DNA from: Peribacillus loiseleuriae
GTDB lineage: Bacteria > Bacillota > Bacilli > Bacillales > DSM-1321
Assembly (NCBI RefSeq): GCF_001183985.1
Contig: NZ_LFZW01000001.1
Coordinates: 3,648,059-3,712,058, forward strand
DNA: 64,000 nucleotides
Reading direction: 5' to 3'
This document shows positions 53,510 to 63,088 of this stretch, piece by piece (position 1 is the stretch's first letter; every line of letters begins with the position of its first letter). Made by a program: the position numbers and the translations under genes. Below the pieces are notes generated by a model. It saw only the letters and a list, made by a program, of their open reading frames with translations, made no database searches and was not told the DNA's origin.

Positions 53510-54776
53510 TTGATGCTTCCTCTCTTTCATTTACACCTTCAATAATATTAATCAATTTCTCCGTTAATCTACTAAAATCAAATTCATAGGCAGCTTCACG
53601 AGCATTTTGCCCCATTAAACGATTTCTCTTCTCATCACTACACGCCGTAATTACGGCTTTAGCAATCTCTTCTGCAATTTGTACAGGAGCACTAATTCCA
53701 CAATTAGCTCTTTCAAAAATACTATAACCAGTAGAATATGTTTGAACGATACATTTTCCAGCTGCTAAATATTCAAAAAACTTATTCTGGCTTTGACCAT
53801 ACTTATCAAGTGAAGTACTTGAATTGTGAAGTATATTTATATAAGACTTTTTAAGTATAGAAGGCACATACTTCTTTTCAACACGTCCTTTAAATATTAC
53901 ATTATGAATTTTTTCCTCTTCACATCGCTTTTTAAGCATCTCACTTTCATCACCAGAACCATATATCAAAAATCTAATGTCTACCTTTCCTTGATTTTGA
54001 ATTATTTTTGCAGCATCCAACAACATTCCGAGGTTATTCACTTTCCTAATAGAACCAGCATACACAATATTTTTATAATCTTTATTATCTAAATCTGAGT
54101 CAATTATCTTGTATTCATCACTGTTTTTATCAAATGTATCGATAACTACACCATTACTAATATGCTTGACTTTTTCTAAATCAATTTGATTATCCCATTT
54201 TTGATCCATAATATATTCCCTGCCGCCCTCCCATGTCATAATGATAGAGTGGGCTTTTTTGTATATCCATTTTTCTCCTTGATATAACACTTTTGCAATA
54301 ACACTGTTTCTTTTTAATGCACCGTACGCCACAATACTTTCAGGCCATAGATCTCTCACTTCACAAATGCAAGGTATCCCGAATTTTTTCGCTATCTTTA
54401 TTCCTGCAACTAAAGTAAGAGGATGAACACTTGAAGCAATAATCACATCCGGTTTACCATATTGTTCTGAATATTCTTTCGCTACAGGAAAGAGATTTTT
54501 ATAGAAAGCAAACATATTTTTAATCCGCTGTTGTCCGTTCCCGTTGTATTCAGGTGTTTTTACAAAGACAAAAGGTATACAATTTGTTTGATTTAAAATA
54601 AACTTTTGATTTCTAGTATTTATATTTTCATTTGAATTGTGCACTGTAGAAGCGCAAAAAATAGTAGGGTTATATCCTTGTTTAATTAGATTTTCTGCAA
54701 ACCAAAAATGTCTACCTGCTTGGTCTTTATACATGTTTGTAGCATAATGATTCCATATCCAAATATTCTTCTTCAT
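53484..54776 (-). CDS. Glycosyltransferase family 4, WbuB-like
   Basis: A 430-residue GT-B transferase beginning IWIWNHYATNMYKDQAGRH. This is the N-terminus of the WbuB-type enzymes that act second, on lipid-linked N-acetylated or bacillosamine sugars. The C-terminal domain has YAGSIRKVNNLGMLLDA and NKFFEYLAAGKCIV. It lies three bases after the acetyltransferase gene, so it likely adds the second sugar to the unit started by the PglC homologue. Confidence 0.88.
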   Translation of the reverse strand: MKKNIWIWNHYATNMYKDQAGRHFWFAENLIKQGYNPTIFCASTVHNSNENINTRNQKFILNQTNCIPFVFVKTPEYNGNGQQRIKNMFAFYKNLFPVAKEYSEQYGKPDVIIASSVHPLTLVAGIKIAKKFGIPCICEVRDLWPESIVAYGALKRNSVIAKVLYQGEKWIYKKAHSIIMTWEGGREYIMDQKWDNQIDLEKVKHISNGVVIDTFDKNSDEYKIIDSDLDNKDYKNIVYAGSIRKVNNLGMLLDAAKIIQNQGKVDIRFLIYGSGDESEMLKKRCEEEKIHNVIFKGRVEKKYVPSILKKSYINILHNSSTSLDKYGQSQNKFFEYLAAGKCIVQTYSTGYSIFERANCGISAPVQIAEEIAKAVITACSDEKRNRLMGQNAREAAYEFDFSRLTEKLINIIEGVNEREEASNEFIRKSS

Positions 54777-54779
54777 ACC

Positions 54780-55397
54780 TTATACTCTCCTAGCCGGAAC
54801 ACCTAAATAAGTTCCAGTCTCTTTTATATCCTTAACCACAACAGAACCAGCACCTACTTTGCATCCGCTAGCGATGTTTATATCATTACTAACTACACTT
54901 CCAATGCCTAACCAAGACCCTTGTCCAACTTTGACTGTACCTGCTAGATGAGCTCCTGGTGATATATGAACAAAATCTTCAATACAATTATCATGGTCTA
55001 TTGAAGAGCCGGTATTAATAATGCAGCTCTTCCCTATTTTAGTACAGCAGTTAACAATGGATCCTGCCATTACAGCTGTTCCACACCCTACATCCACTTG
55101 ATTCCCAATTACTGCATTCGGGTGAATTAGCACGGGAATGCTAGCACCTACTGTTTCCAGCATTTCATGAATCCTTTGTCTCGTACTATTATTACCAATA
55201 CCCACAAATATTTCGTACTCATCTATATGTGTAAAAACATCACTTGAAGTCCCAATGACTTCTATACCCATCGATAACTTAATGCTTTCGTCATCATCTA
55301 AAAAAGCAATACTTTCCCATTTATTCATTCTCAATGCAATATCAGCAACAACTTTGCCATGGCCACTAGCACCTATAATAAGAAGTTTGTTTTTCAT
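54780..55397 (-). CDS. UDP-4-amino-sugar N-acetyltransferase (PglD-like)
   Basis: A 205-residue protein with a PglD-type N-domain (LLIIGASGHGKVVADIA) and a left-handed parallel beta-helix of hexapeptide repeats. The catalytic histidine is in GSSIDHDNCIEDFVHISPG. It should acetylate the C4 amino group made by the neighbouring aminotransferase, giving a diacetyl-bacillosamine-type UDP sugar. It has a 4-base overlap with the transferase gene upstream. Confidence 0.9.
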   Translation of the reverse strand: MKNKLLIIGASGHGKVVADIALRMNKWESIAFLDDDESIKLSMGIEVIGTSSDVFTHIDEYEIFVGIGNNSTRQRIHEMLETVGASIPVLIHPNAVIGNQVDVGCGTAVMAGSIVNCCTKIGKSCIINTGSSIDHDNCIEDFVHISPGAHLAGTVKVGQGSWLGIGSVVSNDINIASGCKVGAGSVVVKDIKETGTYLGVPARRV

Positions 55398-56038
55398 AGC
55401 TCAATTCTTTCCTTTTTTGCTCCCTTAAAAGGCTCTATCGTAGCTGCAGTTTCTGAATTGATACCTTCTCTAACGAAAACCTTTTTTATTGTTAACAAAA
55501 TTATTTTCCAATCTCCGATGAAACTTACACTGTCCACATATTGAACATCTAGATTAAATTTATCTTCCCAACTGATTGCATTTCTACCACTAATCTGCGC
55601 CAAGCCAGATAGTCCTGGTCTTACTTCATGACGTCGTTTTTGATGATTATTATACAATCGTAAATACTGTACCAATAGTGGCCTAGGCCCAATAATGGAC
55701 ATATCTCCCTTCAAAATATTAAAAAGTTCCGGTAGTTCATCAAGAGAAGTAGAACGTAATAATTTTCCAAACTTCGTCAACCTAACACTATCGGGAAGCA
55801 ACTCCCCATTCTCATCTCGTTCATCCGTCATCGTCCTAAATTTATACATCATAAAAATCTTCTCATTCATCCCTGGTCTTTTTTGTTTAAACAATACAGG
55901 ACTACCTAGTTTCGTTCTTACAAGGATAGCAACAACTAAAAATACAGGACTAAGAACAATAATAGCGAGCAAAGACAGGATAAAATCCATCGGCCTTTTT
56001 ATAAATTCTCTATAAATTCCACCTTTGGAATTATTCAT
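55394..56038 (-). CDS. Initiating sugar-1-phosphate transferase (PglC-like)
   Basis: A 214-residue monotopic phosphoglycosyl transferase with a re-entrant hydrophobic helix (FILSLLAIIVLSPVFLVVAI). It has YKFRTM, the catalytic pair in RSTSLDELPELFNILKGDMS, IGPRPLL and RPGLSGLAQISGRN. It loads the modified amino sugar phosphate onto undecaprenyl phosphate. The ATG overlaps the upstream stop (TAATG), so the GTG four codons earlier is less likely. The window holds a second enzyme of this type at 26982. Confidence 0.92.
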   Translation of the reverse strand: MNNSKGGIYREFIKRPMDFILSLLAIIVLSPVFLVVAILVRTKLGSPVLFKQKRPGMNEKIFMMYKFRTMTDERDENGELLPDSVRLTKFGKLLRSTSLDELPELFNILKGDMSIIGPRPLLVQYLRLYNNHQKRRHEVRPGLSGLAQISGRNAISWEDKFNLDVQYVDSVSFIGDWKIILLTIKKVFVREGINSETAATIEPFKGAKKERIEL

Positions 56039-57153
56039 TACTTCAACCACAACCCTTTAACAATCTTTACAACTCTTTCTAAATCCGCATCCGTCATCTT
56101 CGTATCAGAAGGCAAACAAACCCCATTTTCAAACAACTTCTCAGATACATTAGTCCCAACAAAATCATACTTCTCAAAGAACGGCTGCATATGCATCGGC
56201 TTCCAAACGGGTCTTGATTCAATGTTCTCTTTCTCTAAAGCTTCCATAACATCAATTGGTCTAACCTTTCCACTTAATGTCATACTGCTTAACCAATAGT
56301 TCGGCTCATCCCATTCATTGCTAGGCATGAACTCCACACCTTCAAGTTCACCAAGTTCTCGCTTATAAAACTCAAGAATATAGTTCTTCTTCTCCACTCT
56401 CTTATCTAACACCTTCAGCTGCCCTCTACCGATTCCAGCTACGACATTGCTCATGCGGTAATTAAATCCTAGTTCGCTATGCTGATAATGTCTCGCTTGG
56501 TCACGAGATTGAGTAGCCCAAAATCTCGCCTTTGCAATTTTCTCTTCATTATTAGAAACGAGCATGCCACCACCTGAAGTAGTAATAATCTTGTTTCCAT
56601 TAAATGAAAAAATGCCGTAATCGCCAAATGTTCCTGTATGCTGTCCTTTATAATAAGTACCTAAGCTCTCAGCAGCATCTTCTATAACCGCAACATTATG
56701 TTTCTTGCAAATTTCCATGATCTTATCCATATTCGCAGAAAGACCGTAAAGATGGACAACGATAACAGCTTTCACTTCTGGATACTTTTCAAAAGCTTCT
56801 TCCAATGCTTTAGGGCACATATTCCACGTTTCATAATCACTATCTATAAAAACAGGAATCGCGTTTTGATAAATGATCGGATTAGCTGTAGCTGAGAATG
56901 TGAGTGTTGGACAAAAAACAATATCCCCTTCGCCTACTCCTGCTGCCCTAAGAGCCAAATGAATGGCAGCTGTTCCAGATGAAAGTGCTGCTGCAGCTTT
57001 GGAACCGACTTTAGCTGCTAGTTCATTTTCAAATTCATTCACGTTTTCACCTAAAGGTGCAATCCAATTCGTATCAAAAGCTTCTTTTATGTATTGGATT
57101 TCATAACCTTCATCACTCATATGTGGTGATGAAAGAAATATTCTATCTCCCAT
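56038..57153 (-). CDS. DegT/DnrJ aminotransferase (PglE-like)
   Basis: A 371-residue PLP-dependent sugar aminotransferase that adds an amino group to the 4-keto sugar produced by the dehydratase. It has SSGTAAIHLALRA, VIEDAAESLGTYYKG, the PLP lysine in FSFNGNKIITTSGGGM and ELGFNYRMSNVVAG. Together with PglF, PglC and PglD homologues it defines a bacillosamine-type pathway. Confidence 0.92.
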   Translation of the reverse strand: MGDRIFLSSPHMSDEGYEIQYIKEAFDTNWIAPLGENVNEFENELAAKVGSKAAAALSSGTAAIHLALRAAGVGEGDIVFCPTLTFSATANPIIYQNAIPVFIDSDYETWNMCPKALEEAFEKYPEVKAVIVVHLYGLSANMDKIMEICKKHNVAVIEDAAESLGTYYKGQHTGTFGDYGIFSFNGNKIITTSGGGMLVSNNEEKIAKARFWATQSRDQARHYQHSELGFNYRMSNVVAGIGRGQLKVLDKRVEKKNYILEFYKRELGELEGVEFMPSNEWDEPNYWLSSMTLSGKVRPIDVMEALEKENIESRPVWKPMHMQPFFEKYDFVGTNVSEKLFENGVCLPSDTKMTDADLERVVKIVKGLWLK

Positions 57154-57375
57154 TGTCTAAAACTTCCTTTCTCGAATAAGTCTGTTTATATGTAAATTTT
57201 TTAGTTGCTTAGTGCTTCATTGGAGTTTTAACCTTTTTTATCCAACCAACTACTAACCCACATACACCTATGTCTCAGTCTCACTTCAATCTTTAAAATT
57301 GGAAAGTTGATTAGGTCATAGGCGATTAGGAATAAGATCTTAACCTACTAACGACTTAATCAACTCTCTTTCAAA
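57154..57375. other. Short gap between pglE- and pglF-like genes
   Basis: About 220 bases without coding potential or a strong hairpin. A promoter here cannot be confirmed by eye. Confidence 0.4.
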
Positions 57376-59202
57376 TCACATATTCGTCACTACCAAAGTT
57401 TTCTCACTAAATTTCGTATTCGCAATCCCAACCAAAGTCTCTTTTAACTCCACTGGGTCTTGATCTAACAAGTTAACAATCGTAGAATAAAGCTCTTCCT
57501 TCTCCATCGGCTCCGCCTTGCCAATATGAATCTTCGGAAACACCTGCTTTGTTTGAACTTCATTCTCATTCAATAACTCTTCAAACAACTTCTCCCCAGG
57601 TCTGATGCCTGAGAATTGGATGCCGATTTCTTCTATTGTATAGCCTGAAAGAGTGATGAGGTTTTTCGCAAGGTCGACAATTTTAACAGGTTCACCCATA
57701 TCAAGAACAAATACTTCGCCGCCACGTGCCAAAGCACCAGCTTGGATAACGAGTCGTGAAGCTTCAGGGATGGTCATAAAGTAGCGTGTCATTTCGGGAT
57801 CGGTAACTGTGACTGGACCACCAGCTAGTATTTGCTTTTTAAATAATGGAATGACACTACCACGACTTCCAAGCACATTTCCAAAACGAACAGCAACGAA
57901 TTTTGTTTTACTCTCTTTTGCTAAGTTTTGGATAATCATTTCTGCAAACCGTTTCGTCGCACCCATCACATTAGGAGGATTCACAGCTTTATCAGTAGAT
58001 ACAAGAACGAAGTTTCTAACCCCAAAGGCATCAGCCGCTTCAGCCACGTTTCGAGTACCAAAGATATTATTTTTCACAGCTTCCATTGGATTATATTCCA
58101 TTAACGGAACATGCTTATGGGCCGCAGCATGATACACAACATCCGGTTTGTATTCAAACATAATATCAAAGATCCGGGTCCGATCTTGAACATCTGCAAT
58201 AATAGGAATAATTTCAAATTCTTCAGTATACTTTTTCCTTAATTCCATATCGATCAAATAAATGCTATTTTCACCATGACCTAAAAGCAGCAATGTTTGC
58301 GGCTGGAATTGGGCAATTTGTCGACATATTTCCGACCCAATCGATCCACCAGCACCTGTGACAAGGACCGTTTTTCCGGTTAGTTTTTCCGAAATCGTAC
58401 TCATATCTAATTCAACAGGATCACGGCCAAGTAAGTCTTCTACTTGCACATCGCGAATTTGATTCACGGATACTCTGCCGGTCACAAGGTCTTCGATCAA
58501 TGGCATAATCTTTGTCTTCGCTTTCGTTTTTGCACATTCTTCATAGATTCTTTTAATCTCTTGTTTTTGTAAGGAAGGAATCGCAATGACGATGTTTTCA
58601 ATGTTTAATTCTTCTACCAATTGAGGGATATCTTGAATATTCCCTCGCACTTCAATTCCATAGATTTGCAGTTTATACTTATTAGGATCATCATCGACAA
58701 AGGTAATCGGATAGAGATCGGTATCTGAGTTTTTCAAAAGCTGCCTGGCAACCATCGTTCCAGCTGAACCAGCGCCAACAATTAACGTACGTTTCTTATT
58801 AGGATTTGGTGAAATAAATCGGTCTCGTAGAACCCGCCATGAAAATCGGGAACCGCCAATTAAAAGCATATGTATCATCCACGTGATGCCTAAAACCCGA
58901 AAATATACATCCTGAGTCAAGATAAATTGGATCATTGCTGTCACTGCGATAGAAAAAGTAACAGCCTTGACAATCGCAATTAACTCTCCAACACTTGCAT
59001 ATTCCCATGCTTTTTGGTAGAGGCGATAAATAGAAGCAAATAAATGATGACTTATTAATAATGTAATCGCACTAATCCAAAGCACAAGTATTGTGTAAAC
59101 ATGCAAAGAGGGATGCAAAATAAAATAGCCAAGAAATATGGCCGATAAAACAATAAAAGAATCCATTAGAACTAATAACGGAACCCGTTTTTTATAACTC
59201 AC
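57376..59202 (-). CDS. UDP-GlcNAc 4,6-dehydratase, membrane-bound (PglF/CapD type)
   Basis: A 608-residue protein with four N-terminal membrane segments, a first nucleotide-binding domain (TLIVGAGSAGTMVARQLL) and a catalytic SDR domain. The latter has VLVTGAGGSIGSEICRQ, AAAHKHVPLMEYNP and VSTDKAVNPPNVMGATKR; the Met in place of Tyr is normal for this family. It makes the UDP-4-keto-6-deoxy sugar that starts bacillosamine synthesis. The start is GTG at 59202. Its ribosome site is a run of eight G, so the length of that run could tune translation. Confidence 0.92.
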   Translation of the reverse strand: MSYKKRVPLLVLMDSFIVLSAIFLGYFILHPSLHVYTILVLWISAITLLISHHLFASIYRLYQKAWEYASVGELIAIVKAVTFSIAVTAMIQFILTQDVYFRVLGITWMIHMLLIGGSRFSWRVLRDRFISPNPNKKRTLIVGAGSAGTMVARQLLKNSDTDLYPITFVDDDPNKYKLQIYGIEVRGNIQDIPQLVEELNIENIVIAIPSLQKQEIKRIYEECAKTKAKTKIMPLIEDLVTGRVSVNQIRDVQVEDLLGRDPVELDMSTISEKLTGKTVLVTGAGGSIGSEICRQIAQFQPQTLLLLGHGENSIYLIDMELRKKYTEEFEIIPIIADVQDRTRIFDIMFEYKPDVVYHAAAHKHVPLMEYNPMEAVKNNIFGTRNVAEAADAFGVRNFVLVSTDKAVNPPNVMGATKRFAEMIIQNLAKESKTKFVAVRFGNVLGSRGSVIPLFKKQILAGGPVTVTDPEMTRYFMTIPEASRLVIQAGALARGGEVFVLDMGEPVKIVDLAKNLITLSGYTIEEIGIQFSGIRPGEKLFEELLNENEVQTKQVFPKIHIGKAEPMEKEELYSTIVNLLDQDPVELKETLVGIANTKFSEKTLVVTNM

Positions 59203-59210
59203 TAGCAACC

Positions 59211-59218
59211 CCCCCCCT
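59211..59218 (-). promoter_or_regulatory. G8 tract serving as ribosome site of the pglF-like gene
   Basis: On the minus strand AAAAGGGGGGGGTTGCTA leads into the GTG start. A mononucleotide run of eight is prone to slippage and here would change the strength or spacing of the Shine-Dalgarno sequence, not the reading frame. Confidence 0.4.
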
Positions 59219-59263
59219 TTTATTAAACATTTCTGTTTCACTGTTGATCATGGATCTTCGTTG

Positions 59264-60178
59264 TTACGCTTTAATTTTTTTAGAAGAAGCATCTTGAACG
59301 ATTTGCTCTAAGAACGCTAATAATTCATCTTTGATTTCTTTATTTTGCAAGGCGAACTCCACCGTTGTCTTGACAAAGCCAAACTTCTCGCCAACATCAT
59401 ACCGTTTCCCTTCAAAATTATAAGCAAAGACACGTTGAATCTCATTCAACTTTTGGATCGCATCCGTCAACTGAATTTCGCCGCCTTCCCCTTTTTCTTG
59501 CTGTTCTAGGAACATGAAGATTTCCGGTGTTAGGATATAACGGCCCATAATGGCTAGGTTGGATGGTGTGGTTCCGAGTACTGGTTTTTCTACGAATTGA
59601 CTAACTTGATATCGTCGGCCGTTTTGTTCCGTTGGGTCAATGATCCCATAGCGATTGGTTTCATTTTCAGGCACCGTTTGTACACCAATGACAGACGATA
59701 ATGTTTGGTCATATTCATTAATTAATTAATTAATTAATTAATGAATGAATTGTTTTAAACAAGGGGTTTCCGCTTGGACAATATCGTCTCCTAGTAGAAC
59801 GGCAAATGGTTCATTGCCAATAAATTTACGTGCACACCAAACCGCATGTCCTAGTCCTTTAGGTTCTTTTTGACGAATATAATGGATATCTACTTTCGAC
59901 GGAGCTTAGACTTTTTCAAGTAATTCAAATTTTTGTTTTTCCATTAATTTGGTTTCCAGTTCAAAGGCATTATCAAAATGATCTTCGATTGCCCGCTTGC
60001 CTTTACCAGTGACAATGATGATATCTTCAATGCCGGATTCAAGTGCTTCTTCTACTATGTATTGAATGGTTGGTTTATCAACGATTGGGAGCATTTCTTT
60101 CGGCATCGCTTTTGTAGCTGGTAAGAAACGTGTTCCTAGTCCTGCAGCTGGGATAATCGCCTTACGCACTTTTTTCAC
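59264..60178 (-). pseudogene. galU: UTP-glucose-1-phosphate uridylyltransferase, broken
   Basis: The frame from GTG 60178 (behind AGAGGAGG) reads as GalU/Gta[41 protein letters not shown] and, later, [14 protein letters not shown] and [20 protein letters not shown]. There are three in-frame stops: TAA at 59906-59908 and two TAAs (59738-59740, 59726-59728) inside a six-fold ATTA repeat. That repeat adds 24 bases between CLKQ and LINEYDQT. The repeat keeps the frame, so removing it and the first stop would restore a normal protein of about 296 residues. UDP-glucose must come from another copy elsewhere. Confidence 0.9.
59717..59750. repeat. ATTA tetranucleotide tract inside galU
   Basis: Six perfect ATTA units (59717-59740) are followed by imperfect ATGA units. 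The tract lies within coding sequence of an otherwise conserved enzyme where homologues have no insertion. Tetranucleotide runs change length by slippage. Confidence 0.85.
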
Positions 60179-60533
60179 ACTGAATTCCTCCTCTAATTTT
60201 ATTTGATTACTATTTTATATAGGTATGTAGTCTTACAATTAAATAGCTAATGATAAGTCACGTTTGGTACATGCCCTCTTATTAACTATTTAAAAAAGGT
60301 AGTAAACCTTCTTGCTACCCAGCCGATACATTTAAATAGAAGGTTTTTATGGTATATTTACAAATAAATTGAAATATAAGCAAAAAAATAAACAGGCATC
60401 TAACCCACCCTCACATCACACTATTGACGACATAATGCGTCTAAGGATATTCATCCCACAGCATGACCGAGTACCTCCATCGATAACGGGAAGGAGGCAT
60501 CACCTTTTATATAGTGAAAATAGTCGTTTTCGT
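60179..60533. other. Gap between galU and ywqE
   Basis: No intact gene. Two inverted repeats are visible: GGTAG/CTACC near 60297-60318, and AAACCTTCT/AGAAGGTTT at about 60305-60350, the latter with a T run on the plus strand. A GC-richer stretch at 60400-60500 may be a gene scar. Confidence 0.45.
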
Positions 60534-61301
60534 TTAAAAAATCCCCAAGAATTTCTTCTGTGTAATTTTTTGCGGAACTTCTTTAAATACCGTTTGTCCT
60601 TGCAATAAAAGTTCAGCATTATCCATAAACAAATACACCATATCGACCCCATACTTATCTTCAATCAAGTCATATGCTTCGTTCATCATGAAGCCCCGAC
60701 TTGTTATATTATGAGCATCAGAGGCAATAAAATGAGTTAAGTTCGCTTCGATCAGTTGTAGCGAGAATTTCTTGATTTTCTTGCCGAATCCTCCTGCAAC
60801 ACTTGCTGCTGTCGTTTGAGTCAAGGCGCCTTTTTTGACGAATTGATAGAGCATGTTTGGGTTCGTGATCAGTTCTTGGTTTCGTTCTGGATGGACAATG
60901 ATGGGTGTTACGCCTTGCATTTGCATATCATAAAGGAGCTGTTCTGTGTATCGTGGAACATGTCCGGATGGTAGTTCGATCAAGACATATGTACCAGCAT
61001 CATTGACTGTTAAAATTTCTCCTGATTGATAGTCCTCTACGAGCTCGCCATAGATGCGATTTTCCTGACCTGGGAAAATCTTAAGTGGGATTTGCTCTTC
61101 TACTAATACTTCATTCAACTCTGCTACTCTATTAAGGATTTCTTGTTTCGTATTTTCATATTTTCCATTTTTGTGATGAGGTGTGGCGATGATGGAGTGG
61201 ATCCCTTGTGACACAGCTTGTTTTGCCATGGCAAGGCTATCCGGGACATGCTTTGCTCCATCATCGATTCCAGGCAATATGTGACAATGAATATCTATCA
61301 T
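60534..61301 (-). CDS. ywqE: PHP-type tyrosine-protein phosphatase
   Basis: A 255-residue manganese-dependent phosphatase of the CapC/YwqE family that dephosphorylates the BY-kinase and its targets. It has DIHCHILPGIDDGAK, TPHHKNGKY, HPERNQEL and IASDAHNI, the four metal-binding stretches of PHP domains. The ATG at 61301 is behind AAGGAGAT. It completes the ywqC-ywqD-ywqE set, which controls chain length by a phosphorylation cycle. Confidence 0.94.
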   Translation of the reverse strand: MIDIHCHILPGIDDGAKHVPDSLAMAKQAVSQGIHSIIATPHHKNGKYENTKQEILNRVAELNEVLVEEQIPLKIFPGQENRIYGELVEDYQSGEILTVNDAGTYVLIELPSGHVPRYTEQLLYDMQMQGVTPIIVHPERNQELITNPNMLYQFVKKGALTQTTAASVAGGFGKKIKKFSLQLIEANLTHFIASDAHNITSRGFMMNEAYDLIEDKYGVDMVYLFMDNAELLLQGQTVFKEVPQKITQKKFLGIF

Positions 61302-61332
61302 AAAAAACATCTCCTTGGATAAAGTGAAACTT

Positions 61333-61363
61333 CCATCAGTGGGGTGTAATTCCCCACTGATGG
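61333..61363. promoter_or_regulatory. Perfect 12-bp inverted repeat between ywqD and ywqE
   Basis: CCATCAGTGGGG and CCCCACTGATGG flank TGTAATT. Neither side has a T run, so it is not a classic terminator. It lies just upstream of the ywqE ribosome site and could be an RNA processing or stabilising stem, an attenuating structure or an operator. Confidence 0.6.
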
Positions 61364-61559
61364 TTAGTTGAACCAATCGGGGTTTTCTGGCTGTTTATCC
61401 CTACTACCCATTTATTTTACTTTCGAAATTATGTATGAAGGATATTACAGCCTGTTAATCCGGGATACACTTTGTTAATTGATTTCCATTTCATCCAATA
61501 TTCCGCAAATCACTTAACAGTTTTTTACTTTAAACCAGTCTAATAGACTTGTCAATTCA

Positions 61560-62264
61560 TCAGTCTTTAGACCCATAGTAATAATAGTAATCTCCCGCAT
61601 TGCTCTTCTTATTGTTTAAGACGGCTCCTAATAGATTCGCATTGGCTGCGAGTAATAATTCCTTCGATTTCAGAGCTGCTTCTGATTCTGTTTTTCCGCT
61701 TGAAACCACTAGTATCGTTCCATCACAGAAATTTGCGAGAATTTGCGCATCTGTTACGGCAAGTACAGGTGGGCTGTCGAATAGCACAATATCAAATTGT
61801 TCTTTCGCTGTTTCCATTAAGTCCTTCATCGCATTTGATGCTAGTAGTTCAGCAGGGTTAGGTGGCACAGGACCGCTTGTTAAGACAAAGAGATTTTTTT
61901 CATCGGTTGTAATAATCGCGTCCACTAATTCTTTTTGTTTCGTTAATACATTGGTTAAGCCAATTGTATTGGCATCATTGAATGTGTAATGGACAGTTGG
62001 CTTTCTCATATCTCCATCAATTAATAGGACGTTTTTTCCTTGTTGGGCAAAGACGACCGCTAAGTTGGCTACCGTTGTTGATTTTCCTTCACTTGGTGAT
62101 GAAGAAGTGACAACGATGGAGCGAATGTCTTTATCGACCGAGGAAAATTGGATATTTGTCCGGATTGTCCGGTATTGTTCAGAAATGGCAGACTTCGGAT
62201 TGAATTTCGCAATCAGTTTTCTTTTGCTATCACTTACTGGTTTCTTTTTATTTTTCAAGGCCAT
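61560..62264 (-). CDS. ywqD: Bacterial tyrosine kinase (BY-kinase)
   Basis: A 234-residue kinase with intact motifs: [19 protein letters not shown] (Walker A), [15 protein letters not shown] (A'), [10 protein letters not shown] (Walker B) and a C-terminal cluster DYYYYYG, the autophosphorylation site. It is activated by the membrane adaptor YwqC, with which it overlaps by 17 bases. It phosphorylates enzymes such as UDP-sugar dehydrogenases; the dehydrogenase at 52190 is a plausible target. It contrasts with the motif-less homologue at 26338. Confidence 0.95.
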   Translation of the reverse strand: MALKNKKKPVSDSKRKLIAKFNPKSAISEQYRTIRTNIQFSSVDKDIRSIVVTSSSPSEGKSTTVANLAVVFAQQGKNVLLIDGDMRKPTVHYTFNDANTIGLTNVLTKQKELVDAIITTDEKNLFVLTSGPVPPNPAELLASNAMKDLMETAKEQFDIVLFDSPPVLAVTDAQILANFCDGTILVVSSGKTESEAALKSKELLLAANANLLGAVLNNKKSNAGDYYYYYGSKD

Positions 62265-62994
62265 TTGCTCTCACTCCTCCTCTGCTAGTACGTTCACTTC
62301 TTCTTTGGCTATTCACTTGATCGTCAATCGTTGTAATCGTTCCGAGAACGGTCAGTCCTAATTGCTTTTCAATATCTTGTTCTGTCTTAATCGTGTTATC
62401 TAAGTATTCTAGAAGAAAGGCCAGACCAACACCTGCCATAAGTCCTACAACCAGCGCAATCGCAATGTTTAAAAGCGGCTGCGGTTTAATCGGGGCTGGG
62501 TTTTCCGCCACGTTTGCTTTGGCAAGGATTTTTACATTGTCCACACTCATAATATCGACAATTTCCTTTTGAAAGACTGCGGCGATTTTATTGGCAATTA
62601 ATACGGCTTGTGCAGGATTCTCATCTTGTACAAGGATATTGACAACTTGTGAGTTCTGTTCGCTTTGAACGGTAATTTTCTGGTTCAAGTCATGGGCACT
62701 CATTCCTAGTTCCAATTCATCATTGACAATGTCTAGGATCGCCGGGCTCTTAATAATCACGTTATATGTATTGATCAACTGTAGATTCGTTTGGACTTCA
62801 CCAACGTTATAGGCAGATTGGTCATTTTTCGCTTGATTGACCAGTATTTGCGTCGAAGCTTGATAAATAGGGGTTAAGAAAAAATAACTGATGATTCCGC
62901 TCACTAAGACAGCTAATGCTGTGATGATGCTGATTAATCCCAATCGTTTTTTCAATGTTAAAAATAGTTCTTTTAAACTAATTGTCTCTTCCAT
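62248..62994 (-). CDS. ywqC: Wzz-type adaptor, kinase activator
   Basis: A 248-residue protein with two membrane segments (about residues 18-38 and 175-196) around an extracellular helical part. It has the PxxP-like region [20 protein letters not shown] before the second segment. It determines chain length and activates YwqD. It is the first gene of the second polysaccharide locus, with AGGAGG before the ATG and an extended -10 promoter upstream. Confidence 0.93.
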   Translation of the reverse strand: MEETISLKELFLTLKKRLGLISIITALAVLVSGIISYFFLTPIYQASTQILVNQAKNDQSAYNVGEVQTNLQLINTYNVIIKSPAILDIVNDELELGMSAHDLNQKITVQSEQNSQVVNILVQDENPAQAVLIANKIAAVFQKEIVDIMSVDNVKILAKANVAENPAPIKPQPLLNIAIALVVGLMAGVGLAFLLEYLDNTIKTEQDIEKQLGLTVLGTITTIDDQVNSQRRSERTSRGGVRANGLEK

Positions 62995-63030
62995 GTGTTC
63001 CTCCTAGATGGTTGCTTAAAATTAGTAAGT

Positions 63031-63039
63031 ATTATAGCA
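63031..63039 (-). promoter_or_regulatory. Extended -10 promoter of the ywqC locus
   Basis: On the minus strand TGCTATAAT is a perfect extended -10 element, placed about 37 bases before the ywqC start. No good -35 stands at 17 bases, which is tolerated by extended -10 promoters and suggests activator dependence. Confidence 0.6.
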
Positions 63040-63088
63040 TACATTTTGTTGTAAAAAAGGAATAATTGTCATAAGGTAAGGGAAAATG

